Shown: positions 47,044 to 60,200 of the stretch, one piece after another | Numbering within the stretch: the stretch's first letter is position 1 | How the letters are laid out: every line of letters starts with the position of its first letter | NCBI GenBank assembly: GCA_002914805.1 | Contig: JXTB01000325.1 | Coordinates: 109,246 to 173,245, forward strand | DNA from: Parasponia andersonii | Taxonomy: Eukaryota; Streptophyta; Magnoliopsida; Rosales; Cannabaceae | Length of the DNA stretch: 64,000 bases | Direction: 5' to 3' | Notes under the pieces: generated by a model | The model's database searches: none | What the model was told of the DNA's origin: nothing | What the model saw: the letters and a program-made list of their open reading frames with translations, nothing else | Translations under genes and position numbers: made by a program

Positions 47044-50000
47044 TTATACTTTGCTCATAGTTTCACATTGTGTTTCCCTTATCCACTCTAAAATCTGAGA
47101 ACAATCTTCACGTCTGACAAATTGCCTGTACATGTAAACAGCATTTTACATAATCTGCTGCGAATAGCATTACCGGGGGAAAAAAAATGTTTCCTTACCA
47201 TCCCAAAATTAGTAGCTGCTCTTTTTTTGTTTTTCTTGGTACTTTTAATATTCCCTCTTACTTGAGAGAAGCATTCATTCAGAGGGGAAAAAAAAAGTAC
47301 CTGTTTCTAGTTCGGTACGCCTTTAGTTCAGAGGCTTCTCGGTTACTTGTTTCTTTCCTCATTTTAAGCCCTTCAGGTACTACAACAGTTCCACTCTTGT
47401 CATGGTATGCGCTATGAATGAAGTTAAGAACCTGTTCCTGCAAAAGTTACGGAAACTATAATGAATACTATCTTTTCAACATCGAAATTGAAAATTAAAT
47501 CATAATTTGACTTTACAATGATAAATGGTTTTTCCTTCCCTTTAATGATAAGAGTATATATACACACATATATATATATATACCTAGAGAAAGAGTTACT
47601 GCACAACAAAGTTACGTGAGCCTAATAGTGAGCAACAAAACGTTCACATCCACTCCCAAATTCCCATGCATATATGTAATTTCTACTAAAAACTATGCAT
47701 AAGATGCGCTGACAAATCATGCAAGATACGACAGCAGAAGGAAGTAATGCATACAGAGGGGATTAAAGGAATCCAGCCAGCTTGGAAGGATTGAAACAAA
47801 ATCCCAATGACATACCAAAGGCTTGGAAGCATCTAGCCAGTGATATATTCCCTCATTACGGAACCATGTCAATTGGCGTTTTGCAAAATTTCTGCAAAAA
47901 AAAATATGAGCTTTTAAATAAAAGCAGGAGGATAAAAATTATACATAAAGCATAATTTTATTTTTTTTTTAAACTTCCCTCTCCAGTATATAAATGATCC
48001 GAATGCTGTGATCTAAAGACTAATTAATTAAACAGGAGCTATAACCACTCAGTTGTTATAATACAACTTTATTTATTAAAAAAATTAAATAAAAAAAAAA
48101 AGAAGAAGAAAGAAGAAGAAGAAATTTATGGAAACTATAAAATCATAGCGCAATACTGATTAGATTAGTGTTTGTCACTATGGTACATTCTTGGGCCTGT
48201 TAGGTGCACTACCAAAATTGTCTACTGCAAATCAAGTATTTTTAGTATGCACAATATAGAGACTCATCCATAGTATGCACAGCGTAGAGACTCACTTCTG
48301 TGGCAAAATGAAACTGGAAGGATTAATAATAGTGAGATTCATCATTGTAAGGTGATTGGTGCTATTGGAAGATGGATTCAACTATCAATGCCTTAGACCA
48401 AAGGGCTTGCCAGGACATAGGCTAACAGACTAGCAATACTTTCATAATGTAGATGGCAATCTCAATTATGCCTTGTCAAGCAACGAGCATCAACACGGGG
48501 AACAGTAGACAAGTTGGTTAGTCTCATTTATAACATGTTTATAGTAGAGTTTTTTCATCTTATGTCAAAGACCCAAATATGTATTTAATTTCTTTTCTAT
48601 TAGCCTAGGCATTTACAAGATATGTCTCAATTGAATTGTCATGGTAGGGAAGAATACTGGAAGGAGACGCATTACCTAGATGCTTTCTGGAATTCAGCTA
48701 AAAAATGATAAAACTCTCGAGGAGAGCTCCCACCACCTTGTTCCCTACACATCAATAAATACTCCATAGCCTGAAATTTGTAAATCACATGAAACAAATG
48801 AATCTTACCATAACAACCTGTAATCTATATCACACAGAAGCTACCATATTAAAACCAAAGTGTATATATGTAAATATACATCAAATTCTTCTTGGCTAAT
48901 CATGACTAAAAAATAAGGTATACCTGTCTGTAGCCAATTGCTCGGGTAGCTGAATTTGAATTTGGAAGAAGACCTATATCAAGAAGCCATCTGGCCTCAG
49001 ACAAAATTCCTTCACCTCCTACAGTCAAAACAGGACATAAGAAAATTTGAGTAAAATGATAAAGCTGCAGTCTGATTCAAATGATGAATACCAAATTACA
49101 AAGTGGGAGTTATTTATGTTTCTTAAATCATTCATCACTACAATTTAGTTCCTACTTCCTGTGAAACTATATCATACAATCCTGATTTCCGACTCACTTT
49201 CTTACAGAAATTAAACAATGCATATACCACAAAAGCAGGAGTAACATGAATTCAATTGATCAGATGGCAACCAAAAGATAAAAAGGAACACATCCAAGCC
49301 TCTGTAAATGGTATCCTCCACTCAGTTAAAAAAAAAAAGATAAAATAGACCCTCTTGTAATATCTAAACCACTTCTCAAGGTGCTCAATTTACATAATAT
49401 CAATATTGCAAAGAAAAGTCAGGCTCTTTTTTTATGAACAAAAAAATTTAAGTGAATGTATGATCTTCTTTCATGTCTCCCTAATTAGATGTTTAGGTTG
49501 TGTAAATGTTACCTGTGGAACAATATTGTGATGATTGACTAAAATAGAAAATTCTACAAAAATCAAAACTCTTGAAGCTTGTAGAAGGAAAAGTATATTC
49601 AAAATAACATAAGTCCAACAAAAATGAGGATAGGATGATAGAAGGAAAAAGAAAACAAGAACTTGGCCAGTTGATGTTATCCATAAGAAAGATATAAATT
49701 AATAAAAATAAATAAATAAAGTCGACTAGAAGTTTACATGGGCCTGGTGCCAGACAATCCATAGCAACTTATGGCATAAAATTTTGAGGAAAAACAAACT
49801 TAGAAAGGGGTAAATAATAACATAAGGTGGGGGATAAGATTAAAGCCAGGATGAATTAAGACTCAGCTAAATCAAGAAGAGATAAGAATCAACAGTAAAT
49901 TGCATAATGACATAATATCATAGATAATCAGCTTATAAAATAAAGGAGAAAAAAATATCCATAGGGATGAAGAGCAAGAGAATTTACCTGCCAGCATATC

Positions 50001-52545
50001 CTCGCAACGATAATCAATTGATCTGTAGAGATCAAGTCTTTGGCTAGAGAGGAAAAAACAAATAAAGTCATAGTCCAATTCCTTCACTTTAATATCCTCC
50101 ACCATGTCAGCGGAAGAGTTGACGTCATGAGCACAATCAATTACAGTAGGATTCATTTGTTTCCGGAAAGAATCATAGGGTACTTGAAATGCGGATGGAG
50201 GTGATCCACTGGACTGTCATTTGACAGAACATAAACACGGTGAAAACTAGTTAAACTTATACGCATAACCTTGTAAAATTCATCCAAAACAAGTGTGGAC
50301 AGTTCTCTCTTATTATAATGGGACATCTAATATCCTTTGCGGCAGCAAAGAGAGAGGTGTTAATACAGCAATAGTATGAGCAGGTTCTCAATGAAAGCAT
50401 AGTCCAACAACATCAAATGGCAAGTTTAGTGTCGAAACTATCAACATAAACTGTATTAAGCTCGTTTGTTTTTGTTTTCATATGGGGAAAAAGAAAGCGT
50501 AAGAGAGAGACATTACGAGGCACAAGAGAAACAGAAGATATTCCAAAATTCCCAGATAACCAGAAAACATCAAAAGCTACCTTAATGATCTCAAGGCTGC
50601 GTCGAAGTCGGTACCAATCATTGTGAGCCAAAAATTGGGCCTTAGGGTCACCTGCTTTGACAACCAACTGAACTGCTGCATCCCAGTCATCGTTTTTTTG
50701 TAAATCAGCTAGCTCTGAGTACACTTCAGCAGCAACCTCCTGAGAGGCTTTCGGGACATCGGGTTTTCCATACATGAACCTTTTCAACAACAAAACAAAA
50801 ATTGTATCAATTCAGCATGGAGATTATTGATATTTTTGTTGTTTTAAAGTAAAATAACTGCATTACGTAGAAAAGGTTTATAAGTTAAACTGAGGGAATT
50901 CAATCAGCAACCGAAGGACTATATATGCACATTTCATATAAGAATGAAACCCGCAGATCAATGCAATGACAACAACATCATTTCAAACAGCAGTGACAGT
51001 AAAATAATGGCATCAATATAAGTTAAACTTTCCTGTACTTTTTATTATGTTTCAGTTAGGTCTCTAAGTTTCTAATTCAAGCAATCAAGTCCTTTTCTTC
51101 TGTAGGAAATTCCATGAGATTAAAACTTTCGCCGAGAAAACTCTAATTATGCCAGAAAGACAGTTAACTGATGACTCTTAAACTATTTAACCATAAAAGA
51201 CACAGAAAGACTGCCAAAACTCAGTTGCAAAGACATCGTACTCAAATTCAGCTTCAGGCAAACAATAACAAGCAAATTCCATCCAAAGATATTGGTTAAA
51301 CAGACAATTAAACTGTATCAAAGAGACTATTGTGTATTAATCCATACTTGCTTTAAGGAAAGAAAAAAATTTCAGATTGATCTTTAGACAAAGGATATAA
51401 GGACACATACCATCTCAAGTACAGACCAGTCCCACCAGTAACTATAGGAACACGGCCATTATCAAGAATACTTCTTGTGGCTTGTCTAGCATCCTCAAAA
51501 AATTGTCCAACAGAATACTCTGGAGGATAAAATATATGTTTTGAATCAGAAGAACATAAACATCTAAACAATTAGCAGTCATTCAAAGTATGAACATAAA
51601 CCCTTTGATATATTGCAGCGTTACATATATTAAATCAGTAGGTTCTAAATGCGACAGACCTTCCGATGGGTGCAATACGTCAATGAGATGGTGTGGCACC
51701 ACCTGCACCCAAAAGAACGAAAAATGTTCGATAATCACAACACTTTCATTTGCCAATAATTGTGCAGCAACCAAAAAATCAATTCCAATGCCTACAAACA
51801 CATGTTAAATGTACAACATTTTCAACTAGATAAGCACCTTTCTATCATTTGGGGAAGGCTTAGCAGATCCTACATCAAGACCCCGATACACCTGTGACAA
51901 CAAAAATTTCATCTGACTTAAAGGCATTAACTCATTTTCGGCCATATTAATATGAGTCAATGCCCAACATAAGCCACTTCGATGTAGCTCACACACGGCA
52001 AATATCCATAAACAAGCATAAACCCACGTTAACCAGTACCACTAATAGCAATACTTGCATATGTATGTAAGTGTAACCCATTTGCAGCAGGCTCAAAAAC
52101 GGAACTTTTGAAAAGAATGAAGGGAACTAAAGTCATCATACAAATGGTAAAGAAACAAAAGTCGATAGCTAAACTATAAAGGACCCTTTATGTTCTTTTT
52201 CATTTTCTGGGCAACCAAACAAAAAATAAATAAATAATTAAAAAAAAAAAAGAGCCCCCAGACCTGGACGGAGTCGGCACTGATAATTTCGCCATTGAGG
52301 CGCTTGGCGAGCTCCAGAGCGAGTCTGCTTTTGCCGGCGCCGGTTGGCCCAGATATGACTATGACTTTCTCCTTCTCCTTGTTCATCTTGGAGGAGGCGG
52401 CGGTGGCGAAGAGGCGGCGGCTGCGGCGGAGGAGACGCAATCGAGGGGAGGAGGAGGAGCAGGGAAAGTAGAGGCAGCATGTACGGACGCCACCACACAA
52501 AGCTGCGCCTGCACTGCTGCTGCTGCTGCTGCAGCCCATCACCAT
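47044..52545 (-). CDS. tRNA dimethylallyltransferase (adenylate isopentenyltransferase), IPT9 type
   Basis: Transfers an isopentenyl group to A37 of tRNAs that read UNN codons. In plants this is also the source of cis-zeatin cytokinins. Eleven exons on the minus strand, all in phase: 52545-52264, 51891-51838, 51702-51660, 51519-51411, 50779-50581, 50213-49988, 49018-48924, 48770-48676, 47891-47816, 47437-47301, 47125-47044. The total is 1398 nt, 465 aa, close to my memory of Arabidopsis IPT9 (about 463). The P-loop GPTGAGKS is at 66-73, followed by [20 protein letters not shown] (DMAPP and tRNA binding), [26 protein letters not shown] and [12 protein letters not shown]. It is bacterial MiaA-like in sequence. 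Residues 1 to about 55 are Ser- and Arg-rich ([22 protein letters not shown]) and could direct the protein to an organelle. MVMG at 52545 is the first ATG in frame. Exon 7 reads [20 protein letters not shown]; the last exon contains [16 protein letters not shown]. Confidence 0.95.
52513..52532. repeat. (CTG)n tract encoding the IPT9 poly-Ser
   Basis: Six to seven CTG/CAG units on the plus strand read as AGC Ser codons (SSSSSS) near the IPT9 N-terminus. A coding microsatellite in a presumed targeting region is likely to vary in length. Confidence 0.85.
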
Positions 52546-52611
52546 TTCTCTGCTTTCAGAAAAGTTGGGCACTGCACCGCCTAAACTCTGCTACGGCTAC
52601 TGCCTACTGGC

Positions 52612-52640
52612 TTGGGATTGGGATTGGGATTGGGATTTGG
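52612..52640. repeat. (GGGATT)n hexamer run upstream of IPT9
   Basis: Four consecutive GGGATT units followed by imperfect ones, in the leader or proximal promoter of IPT9. It resembles but does not match the plant telomere repeat TTTAGGG. Simple-sequence slippage is the simplest reading. Confidence 0.8.
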
Positions 52641-52659
52641 GTTTGGATAGATAGCCAAT

Positions 52660-53194
52660 AACAAGAGCAGAGAACCAAAGCTTAACAGTGACAAGTCACA
52701 TGCGACTTTGATATTAAAGATTTAGCAAATTAGTTTCCCTCAAAAACAAAAAAAAAAACCGATTTAGCAAATTAGCATTATAGGCTAACTTTATTTTTAG
52801 GGGTGCTGCAGATTTCATTTTATCTTATTTTATTTGGATTGAAATAAAAATGGATAGAAATTTTTTTTTAAAGAAAAATAAAATTTGAGATTGAAATAAA
52901 AATAGATAGAAATTCTTTTTTAAAGAAAAATAAAAATTATTTTGATTTAATATTATTATTTTTTAGTTTATAGAGTTTTGACACATTAATTAATAAAATT
53001 ATAAATATCAAATAAAATTCTATAAACTTTTTTTTTTAAAAAAAGTATTTTATCTTAGAAAGTATTAGTCGGACAGATATTCAATATTCGGCATTTTCTC
53101 CTACAATTTACGGGGCAAAACTATGCACTAAGGCCCTTGTTTTTGTGCTCAGGTTATCATTAACTTGTTGGTATAAATATATTTCATTTTTTAG
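52660..53194. other. Intergenic upstream of IPT9, no gene seen
   Basis: AT-rich promoter-side DNA. At 52845-52940 a unit containing gattgaaataaaaatagata and tttttttaaagaaaaataaa occurs twice. No gene. Confidence 0.55.
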
Positions 53195-53195
53195 T
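53195..53195. other. Single N at the edge of a GC-rich island
   Basis: One ambiguous base separates AT-rich DNA from an abruptly GC-rich segment. As at 5052, this is a probable assembly join, so continuity across the point is not assured. Confidence 0.75.
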
Positions 53196-53460
53196 NGAGG
53201 GTCGGCGTTCCCAGACAGCAGACCCTCGGGGTCTCGGACCGCCAGCTGTCATGGACTTGGGGTCTGATGATCCTTGGGGCTTCTGACCTCCAGCTGTCAT
53301 GGACTTGAGGTCTGTCCGGTTGAGCCGTTTGGGGTCAGTGACGGATTCCGCCTTAAACTCGGAAGACCCACATGCCGATGCCGGGATCACGTGCGATCCG
53401 CGTGACCCTTCTCACGGTTCGAGGCTCGAGAATGGGCCCCACACATATTGTCAAGTATTA
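53196..53460. repeat. GC-rich island with a 48-bp tandem repeat, possible transposon fragment
   Basis: About 265 bases of GC content far above the neighbourhood. ccagctgtcatggacttg recurs with a 48-base period (53242 and 53290), giving a 16-residue repeat in the minus-strand frame (KSMTAGG). Open frames run on both strands, but none is known to me. The composition resembles the more GC-rich part of the solo LTR at 21 kb, so an LTR or other transposon fragment is the likely source. Confidence 0.55.
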
Positions 53461-54570
53461 GAGGTGAGTTTCAAAGTACAATCACTTGTGAGATTTATTG
53501 GGGGACCTCGTAGAAGAATGCAATCCTCGTCAAAGATGTCAATGGATAGAGAAAATCAGCATGCATGAATACAAAAATTAGGACCACAAGAGTGTTCAAC
53601 TAATTTTATAGATGTGAGATAACAAATAAACCCTTATTTTTCCTTTATTTTATGAAAGTATTGAAAGATAACCGTTTATTACTAATGCATATTAATTGTC
53701 TAATTTTATATAAATTTTAATTTCCTTGAGTCGAATTGTACGTAAACTTAAAAATTGAACTTTCATATAATCGTAAAATCAATCTGATGATAACTACACC
53801 TTATTTTAACGTGGAGATCCCAAATTCAAACCCTAACTCTCTCAAAATTAACACAATCAATAAAAAATAAAAAATAAAAAAAGCCTTCATGATTAAAAAA
53901 AAAAATTGAAACTCTTTATTTCTCTTATTTACTATTTTGGAAAATACATAATTAAAAAATAAACTAAACCAAACAAGCTCGTTACATTCAAATGTAAGTT
54001 ATTTTAGTGACGTTCTAAGTTATGCTCCAAAAGAAAGTTACCATCACATTGACTAGATTAGGGTTCATGCTCCATCAATATTTTAAGACCTAAAAAATTT
54101 GACCCGTCAATTCTATGTTATTTTATTTAAAAGAAAAATGCCAGAGACAAACTTAAAAACAAAAATTCTTTTTTTTTTTCAAATAAATGTTCATTGTTCA
54201 GCTACTTTATTTCTTATTTAAATGATTAATTCTTGTTAATAATTATTAATTAAAAAAGAGAATTTACTAACTACTTTGAGATTTGTTTTCATTTTTCAAA
54301 AAATAAATAAATAAATAAATAAGAATGACCCCACTTCAACATTGTAAAAGACAAAAGCTTCCTTCAACACCCTCAAAATAAATAAATAATTCTTGTGTTG
54401 TCTTCCTTCAACACAAGACTATAGTATATTACCTAAAAAAAACTTGATCCCACCAACTGGTTGTTGCATGGTTTTAGTACTACTTAACAGCCTTAGAACT
54501 CAAGCTATAGCCCTCAAAGCCAATTAAACTATCACCATTTTCCCGAGAAAATTAATGTTTTTCTTTCTGA
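53461..54570. other. Intergenic upstream of TBL, no gene seen
   Basis: AT-rich DNA with a short run of aaata units (54300-54322). The last few hundred bases are expected to include the TBL promoter; no clear TATA box or leader can be fixed. Confidence 0.5.
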
Positions 54571-54580
54571 CAAAAGAAAA

Positions 54581-56888
54581 ATGAAGCAACAGGTCTATCT
54601 TGATAGGAAAATCCAATCTCTGTACCCTCTTGCATTGGCCGCTATTCTAGTCTTAGGAACCGCAAGGCTTGTTTTTGATAGCTTAAAGAGCAACGACAGC
54701 TATGTTTTTAAGCTGTATGGAAGGCAGAGAACACCACAAGTTGTTGTCGTTTCTCCTGAGGATCGTGTTGATGAGAGTCGTTGCAACGTTTTTGAAGGGA
54801 AATGGGTTTGGGACAACGTGTCGTATCCTCTTTATACAGAACAGAACTGCCCTCATTTGGTCAAACAGGTTACTTGTCAAAGGAATGGGAGACCTGATTC
54901 TTTCTATAAGAATTGGAGATGGCAGCCTAATGGATGTAATCTCCCAAGGTCAGTAAATTAGTTTATATAATAAGATATGGTAATGTTCTGCCATTGGGAA
55001 ACTTAAGTGTCGAGTTTAGAACATTTTATTTATGAAAACTTGGGAATATACATTAAACATTACTAAGCAATGCCTTTAGCTATAGTTTTTAGAGCTAATT
55101 CTATTAAATGCTTAGACACTCCATTATGATACACAACATACAAAGCTATAGGATTGATTTTGTTGGGATCATTTGCTTGCAAATAAGCAATAAAACAAGG
55201 CCTATGTTGTGTCACACAACATAGGCTTGATTTCGGAAATAATGGCAGTACATTTTAGCCAAGTACTTCCATTATTTTTAGAGGACAAAATTATTTAATT
55301 TACTAGAGTTGTCATTTTCATATGAAGGAGACATTGAAAAGACCTTTTGAATCCATGAATAAAAATGAAGGTGGTGATGAAGTTATAAATATATATATAT
55401 ATATAATTGGGCTTTTGGGATTGTTTTCCCGAAAAAAGGGAACTGAAAAAAAGGTGGGTTGATTGTGTTTTGTGTTTAATAATTTTCAGGTTTGATGCAT
55501 TGAAGTTACTACAAATTTTGAGGGGAAAACGTCTTATGTTTGTTGGAGACTCGGTACAAAGAAGCCAGTTTGAATCGTTTGTCTGTATGGTTCAGTCTAT
55601 TTTACCTCAAGGAAAGAAGTCCCTTCAAAGAGTCCCTCCCAGGAAGATTTACAAAATCCAGGTGCCTCAGTTATAGTTTACTCTATTTTAACTCTTAACA
55701 AATTTCACTTAAATACAAAACTTGTCCCATTTCAAGAACTTGCATGCCCACTTGAATTTATTTAAAGTATTTTTTTATTTTTCCCCATCTCAGGAGTTTG
55801 ATGCTTCAATTGAGTATTATTGGGCTCCATTTATAGTGGAATCAATTTCAGATCATGCAACAAACCACACTGTATTGAAAAGGCTAGTCAAGCTTGACTC
55901 CATTGCTAAGCATGGAAAGCACTGGGAAGGGGTTGATTTCTTGGTATTTGAGAGCTACGTCTGGTGGAGATATAAGCCTACTATTAATGCAACGTGAGTA
56001 TGTGTGTGCTTAAATCTGTATTACGTAGCACTGCATATGATTATAGTACAGAATTACTATAGATTAACATATAGTACTGTTTATTATGACATACTGCACC
56101 GTATAATAAAAGGTACTTGTAAATTTTAATTTAACTATATAACAATGATGTTTTTTCTTTTCTTTTGGCTAGATATGGACATCCAGATGATGTACAAGAA
56201 TATAATGTTACCACGGCATACAGACTGGCTTTAAATACTTGGGCAAATTGGATAGAAACCACCATCAATCCCCAAACTCAGAAGGTGTTCTTCATGAGTA
56301 TGTCTCCTACACATTTGTGGTAAGTCTCAACTCGATAGTACTAACAGGAACTTTTTAAAAAATATATATCTGGGAGAAGAGAAACACAGAACATTTTCAT
56401 TTTCCATCTCCCACCAAAACCTGACCTACATAACTCTGGGTGCTTCAAAACAAAGTAATAAATGTATATTGAAAGGATCCCAGATATCATTTTATGGTAT
56501 TTTATTTATTTTTATTATTATTGGTAGGAGCTGGGAATGGAAGCCTGCGAGCAATGAAAACTGCTTTAGTGAGTCATATCCTATACAAGGTTCACCATCA
56601 TACTGGGGTAGCGGTTCAAGTCTTGAAATCATGGACATTATCCAAGATGTTTTAGGAGGACTGAAAGTTAATGTCACATTTCTGAACATAACCCAGTTAT
56701 CAGAGTTCAGAAAAGATGCACATACAACTATATATGGTGAACGCAAGGGAAAGCTCTTAACAAAGGAACAGAGATCTGATCCAAAAAAATTTGCTGATTG
56801 CATCCACTGGTGCTTACCTGGAGTTCCTGATACATGGAATGAAATTTTGTATGCATATTTGTTAAAGACTCATCAAAATCTTACATAA
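54581..56888 (+). CDS. TRICHOME BIREFRINGENCE-LIKE (TBL) polysaccharide O-acetyltransferase
   Basis: A Golgi type II membrane enzyme of the plant TBL/DUF231 family that O-acetylates cell-wall polysaccharides. Sequence flavour is nearest the xylan-acetylating TBL3/TBL28-35 clade, by eye. Five exons, in phase: 54581-54948, 55490-55661, 55794-55993, 56173-56319, 56528-56888. The total is 1248 nt, 415 aa. A signal anchor lies at about 15-34 ([18 protein letters not shown]). The TBL domain starts [12 protein letters not shown] (68-79) and continues [18 protein letters not shown]. The catalytic GDS motif is at 142-144 ([14 protein letters not shown]). The C-terminal DxxH motif is at 386-389 ([16 protein letters not shown]). 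Both catalytic motifs are intact. The segment LVFESYVWW has Glu where many family members have Asn. Intron 1 contains two small hairpins. First ATG after stops chosen as start. Confidence 0.93.
55178..55230. repeat. Two hairpins in TBL intron 1
   Basis: ttgctt-6 bases-aagcaa (55173-55190) is followed by an 11-bp perfect stem, cctatgttgtg (55201-55211), 3-base loop, cacaacatagg (55215-55225), extended by caag/cttg with one bulge. A small foldback inserted in the intron is possible. It does not disturb splicing. Confidence 0.75.
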
Positions 56889-57286
56889 CGTTAATGCTTC
56901 TTCTTTAATCCTGATATTGAAGATTAGTATCTGCAAGATTAAGCAGAGAAGAAAAGAAGGGACAGACAAGGTTTTTCCTGGATTCCTAAAAAATATGATT
57001 TTTTTTCTTTCAATTCTCATTTATTTCCAAATAAAAAAAAAAGGTGCAAGAATAATTTTGTAACACAGAATTGTCAAGAGTCGTCCACAAATTCTTTTCT
57101 GAGATCGAAAGTCATACTAGCTGCACAAGTATTAACTACCTTATTTTCTATATTTCTAGTAGAAAGAGAGTGCCTCAACAATAATAATTACTAAAGTTTA
57201 ACTCGGATGACTTTGATTACTTAGGAGAAAACGATGAAACCACTCCTCTTTGCAGTTATTTACAGATACCAGACCCTTCTGTTTAT
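56889..57286. other. Intergenic between convergent TBL and ATI3-like genes
   Basis: About 400 bases holding the two 3' untranslated regions back to back. T- and A-rich runs. No gene or separate signal can be named. Confidence 0.6.
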
Positions 57287-60200
57287 TTACAGTAGCTCCC
57301 ATCCTGAGTCACATGCATGACGAGTTGTCGAATTCTGCAAGTCAAACGATGCATCTTGGCTGGAATCAATGTCAGTGTCACCATACCATATTGCTAGCTG
57401 TTCGTACTCCTTTGCCAGCCTCTTCTTTGAAGCAAAAATGTCCCGTATCTTTTTCTAATTTGAGAAGACGAGAAAATGAGAAGTTAGTTTGCCTGATAAT
57501 CTTGCTGAAGAGACATAAAAGAGTTTGACAAAGCGCAATTTTTCAAGAAACAATAACTCTGACAAGTAACAACAAAGTCAAAGTCTAGATAGAGGAGAAG
57601 ATTTTGCTTCTATTTTTTCAAAAAAGCTATGGCTTCTCAACATTTATGACAGAACTTCCCAAAAAGTTATATCAGTTTAAGTAGAATGATCAAGACCCAT
57701 AAAAACAAGTGTAGCAAGGTACACAGGTGATACAATAATAAAAAAATGTCTAAACAGGAACCCACCAAGTCATCAGTAATCATATGGAGAACATAAGACC
57801 ATGATGGCATGACCCGAAGAATAGGGGGATTGGAAAGGTGTGCTAGGCTTGAATTCTCGTTTTGACACTTATCTCTAATGACAAAAAGAAGTAACAACTA
57901 ACATGGATGAACACTATAAGGAGGAAGCATTAACAAGCCCTTCTTAAAAAAAGCGCTTGTCCTAACAATGCATTAATCTAGAACTGGAAGAAATAAACAT
58001 GAACACCTTGAATTCAATTTAACTAAAGTTTGCCTTTGTCCAGGGAACCTCATGCAAAGCAGTCACTGCCATATTAGCCTTTGGGATCAGTTCGGCTACG
58101 TTCTACTGTTTATCATTCTATGCAAGAGCTCTTTTTATTATTTGAAAAGGCATTCTACACTGCTAAGGTCACGATAATTACAAATAAGTACCATCCTTTA
58201 AGCACTTTCCAGTTATGTTTTCATTCAATTAAACCTATATTTTCACAAAACATACTATGTAGTTGTAGCAAACTGAGAGAGGCAAGGCGAAGTACCTTGT
58301 ATGAATCAAGCTTTCGAGCTCTGCGAGATACGGCATAAAGATCGCTATCATCTACAAAAACACAGCTCTCCGCAAGCTTCATCTCATCACATAAGTCAAT
58401 AGTTTCCATGCCAGTGTCAGCAACATCAGCATTGGAGCCATCTGAACATGACATCAAAATCAAATCACAAGGATAGTATTAAAAGGCTGGTCTTTGACAG
58501 AAATAGTCATATCAAGACATTCTGAAAGAAAACAAAGGGCCTACTTCCCCCACAAACTCCCCCCCCCCTCTCTCTCGCCCCAAACACACACACACATAAG
58601 TAAAACTGTCAATCTACACCTAATATTCTTACTTATGTTTTTATTATTTTGTCTCGACATGGAGTTTCCCGAGTTCCCTCCCTCAATTTTTAACAGAAGT
58701 TATTAGTTACTGCACACACCACAACATAAAAGATAGAAACTGCAATTTCTCAAATCTTCACAACACTGAACTGAAACCTACCCTAAATATTCCAAGTTTT
58801 TGTGATATAATATGCAATTGTAGTTTAATAATAAGGAAGTCGCACAATCTATAAAAATTTTATAATGAATCACTGCTTTAACTGCAAATTTCTGCTGTAA
58901 CAATTAACAAATTCGGGTCATGACTGCTAAATTTCACAGTGCGCAGAAAAAGACAATTTGTCTTCTCAACATTATTTTTGTCATTCATGGCGGACAAAAG
59001 TATAATGCTTCAACAACAGTGCAAGGTTGGATTGCAATGAAGTGGGAGGACAAAGTAGTGGGTCTTGTTCAATTAAATGAAATTGGCAGCTTCAGCAGCA
59101 CAACACTACAGTTGAGATTCTTCTTGATTGAAATAGATGTGTATGTTTCCTCGTTTCTTATCTCCGACCAGAAAAATCAGTAACTAGATAAAACCAATAT
59201 CATGTCCTGGGGATTGAAGGAAAGGGATGTTGACGAAAAAAAAGAAAATCATGTGTCAAAATGCACAATCCATAAATTACCACTGCCTACAGAAGGGAAA
59301 AGAGACTAAGAAGAAGAAAGCTAAAAAAATCTAGTATATTTTCCTCCAGATGACAGAGACAAATCCAATCTCACTATTTATGTAAATTCCTTTCCCCTAT
59401 CAAAATGTTAAGTTGATGAAAATCACCAATGAAAGGAAACAGAGAATACAGAATTAAGAACAAACCAATAAATTCCAGGGACAGGATACTACTGGAGGAA
59501 ACAAGCTGCTTCTCTAGTGCCTTGTCATTAATCGACATAATTGAGGCTGGTGTAGAAGAAAGGATGCCTCTAGGGTTGTCAGAGACACACCCAGCTAAGT
59601 CACCAGGATTACGACAAAACATTGCTCCCGGAAATAAGATATCAGAAGTAGTAGAATCCCTTAATCTGGAACCAGTGGCCGAAACAAGTCCTGTTCCTCT
59701 TATAGTGTCCTCACCAGATACGACTGAAAAGGCTCTTTCAGATGGGATACCAGAATCACCAAAAAAACACTCTGCATCATCAGAGTAGCTATCACAAAAA
59801 ACTCCTGCATCCCTTTTTATCTCCAGACCCTGAACTGAAGTTGCTGGTGCAACCTTGGCCGAAAAAACACATTCATTCTCAGGATCAGTTTCAGTGAGTT
59901 CATCAAGTGATAATGTTCCGGAGGATTCTGCCACACCAGGAGAAGTTAGCTCCAATTGTCCATCTGCAGACTCCTTGGAACTTACATAATTGCTCAAGTC
60001 TGAGTTTGCATTAGTCAAAATATTTATTTCCCTCGATGCTAATACAGAGCCTGAAGCTTCGTAGGTATACATAGACTTTGCATTTCTAAGTTGATCTGCA
60101 TTATGATGTCCAGTGGATACATGACCCCAACCCTGCTGCTGTTTCTCCACATGATCAATTCCATCTATCAGCGAAACAACAGAGTCATTTTCCTGAAGAG

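Noticed and set aside
52612-52640. Interstitial telomeric repeat
   Set aside because: The unit is GGGATT, not the plant TTTAGGG, and only four units are perfect.
59429-59788. Plus-strand open frame inside the ATI3-like exon 2
   Set aside because: Antisense shadow of a long coding exon with clear splice phase and conserved ends on the minus strand.
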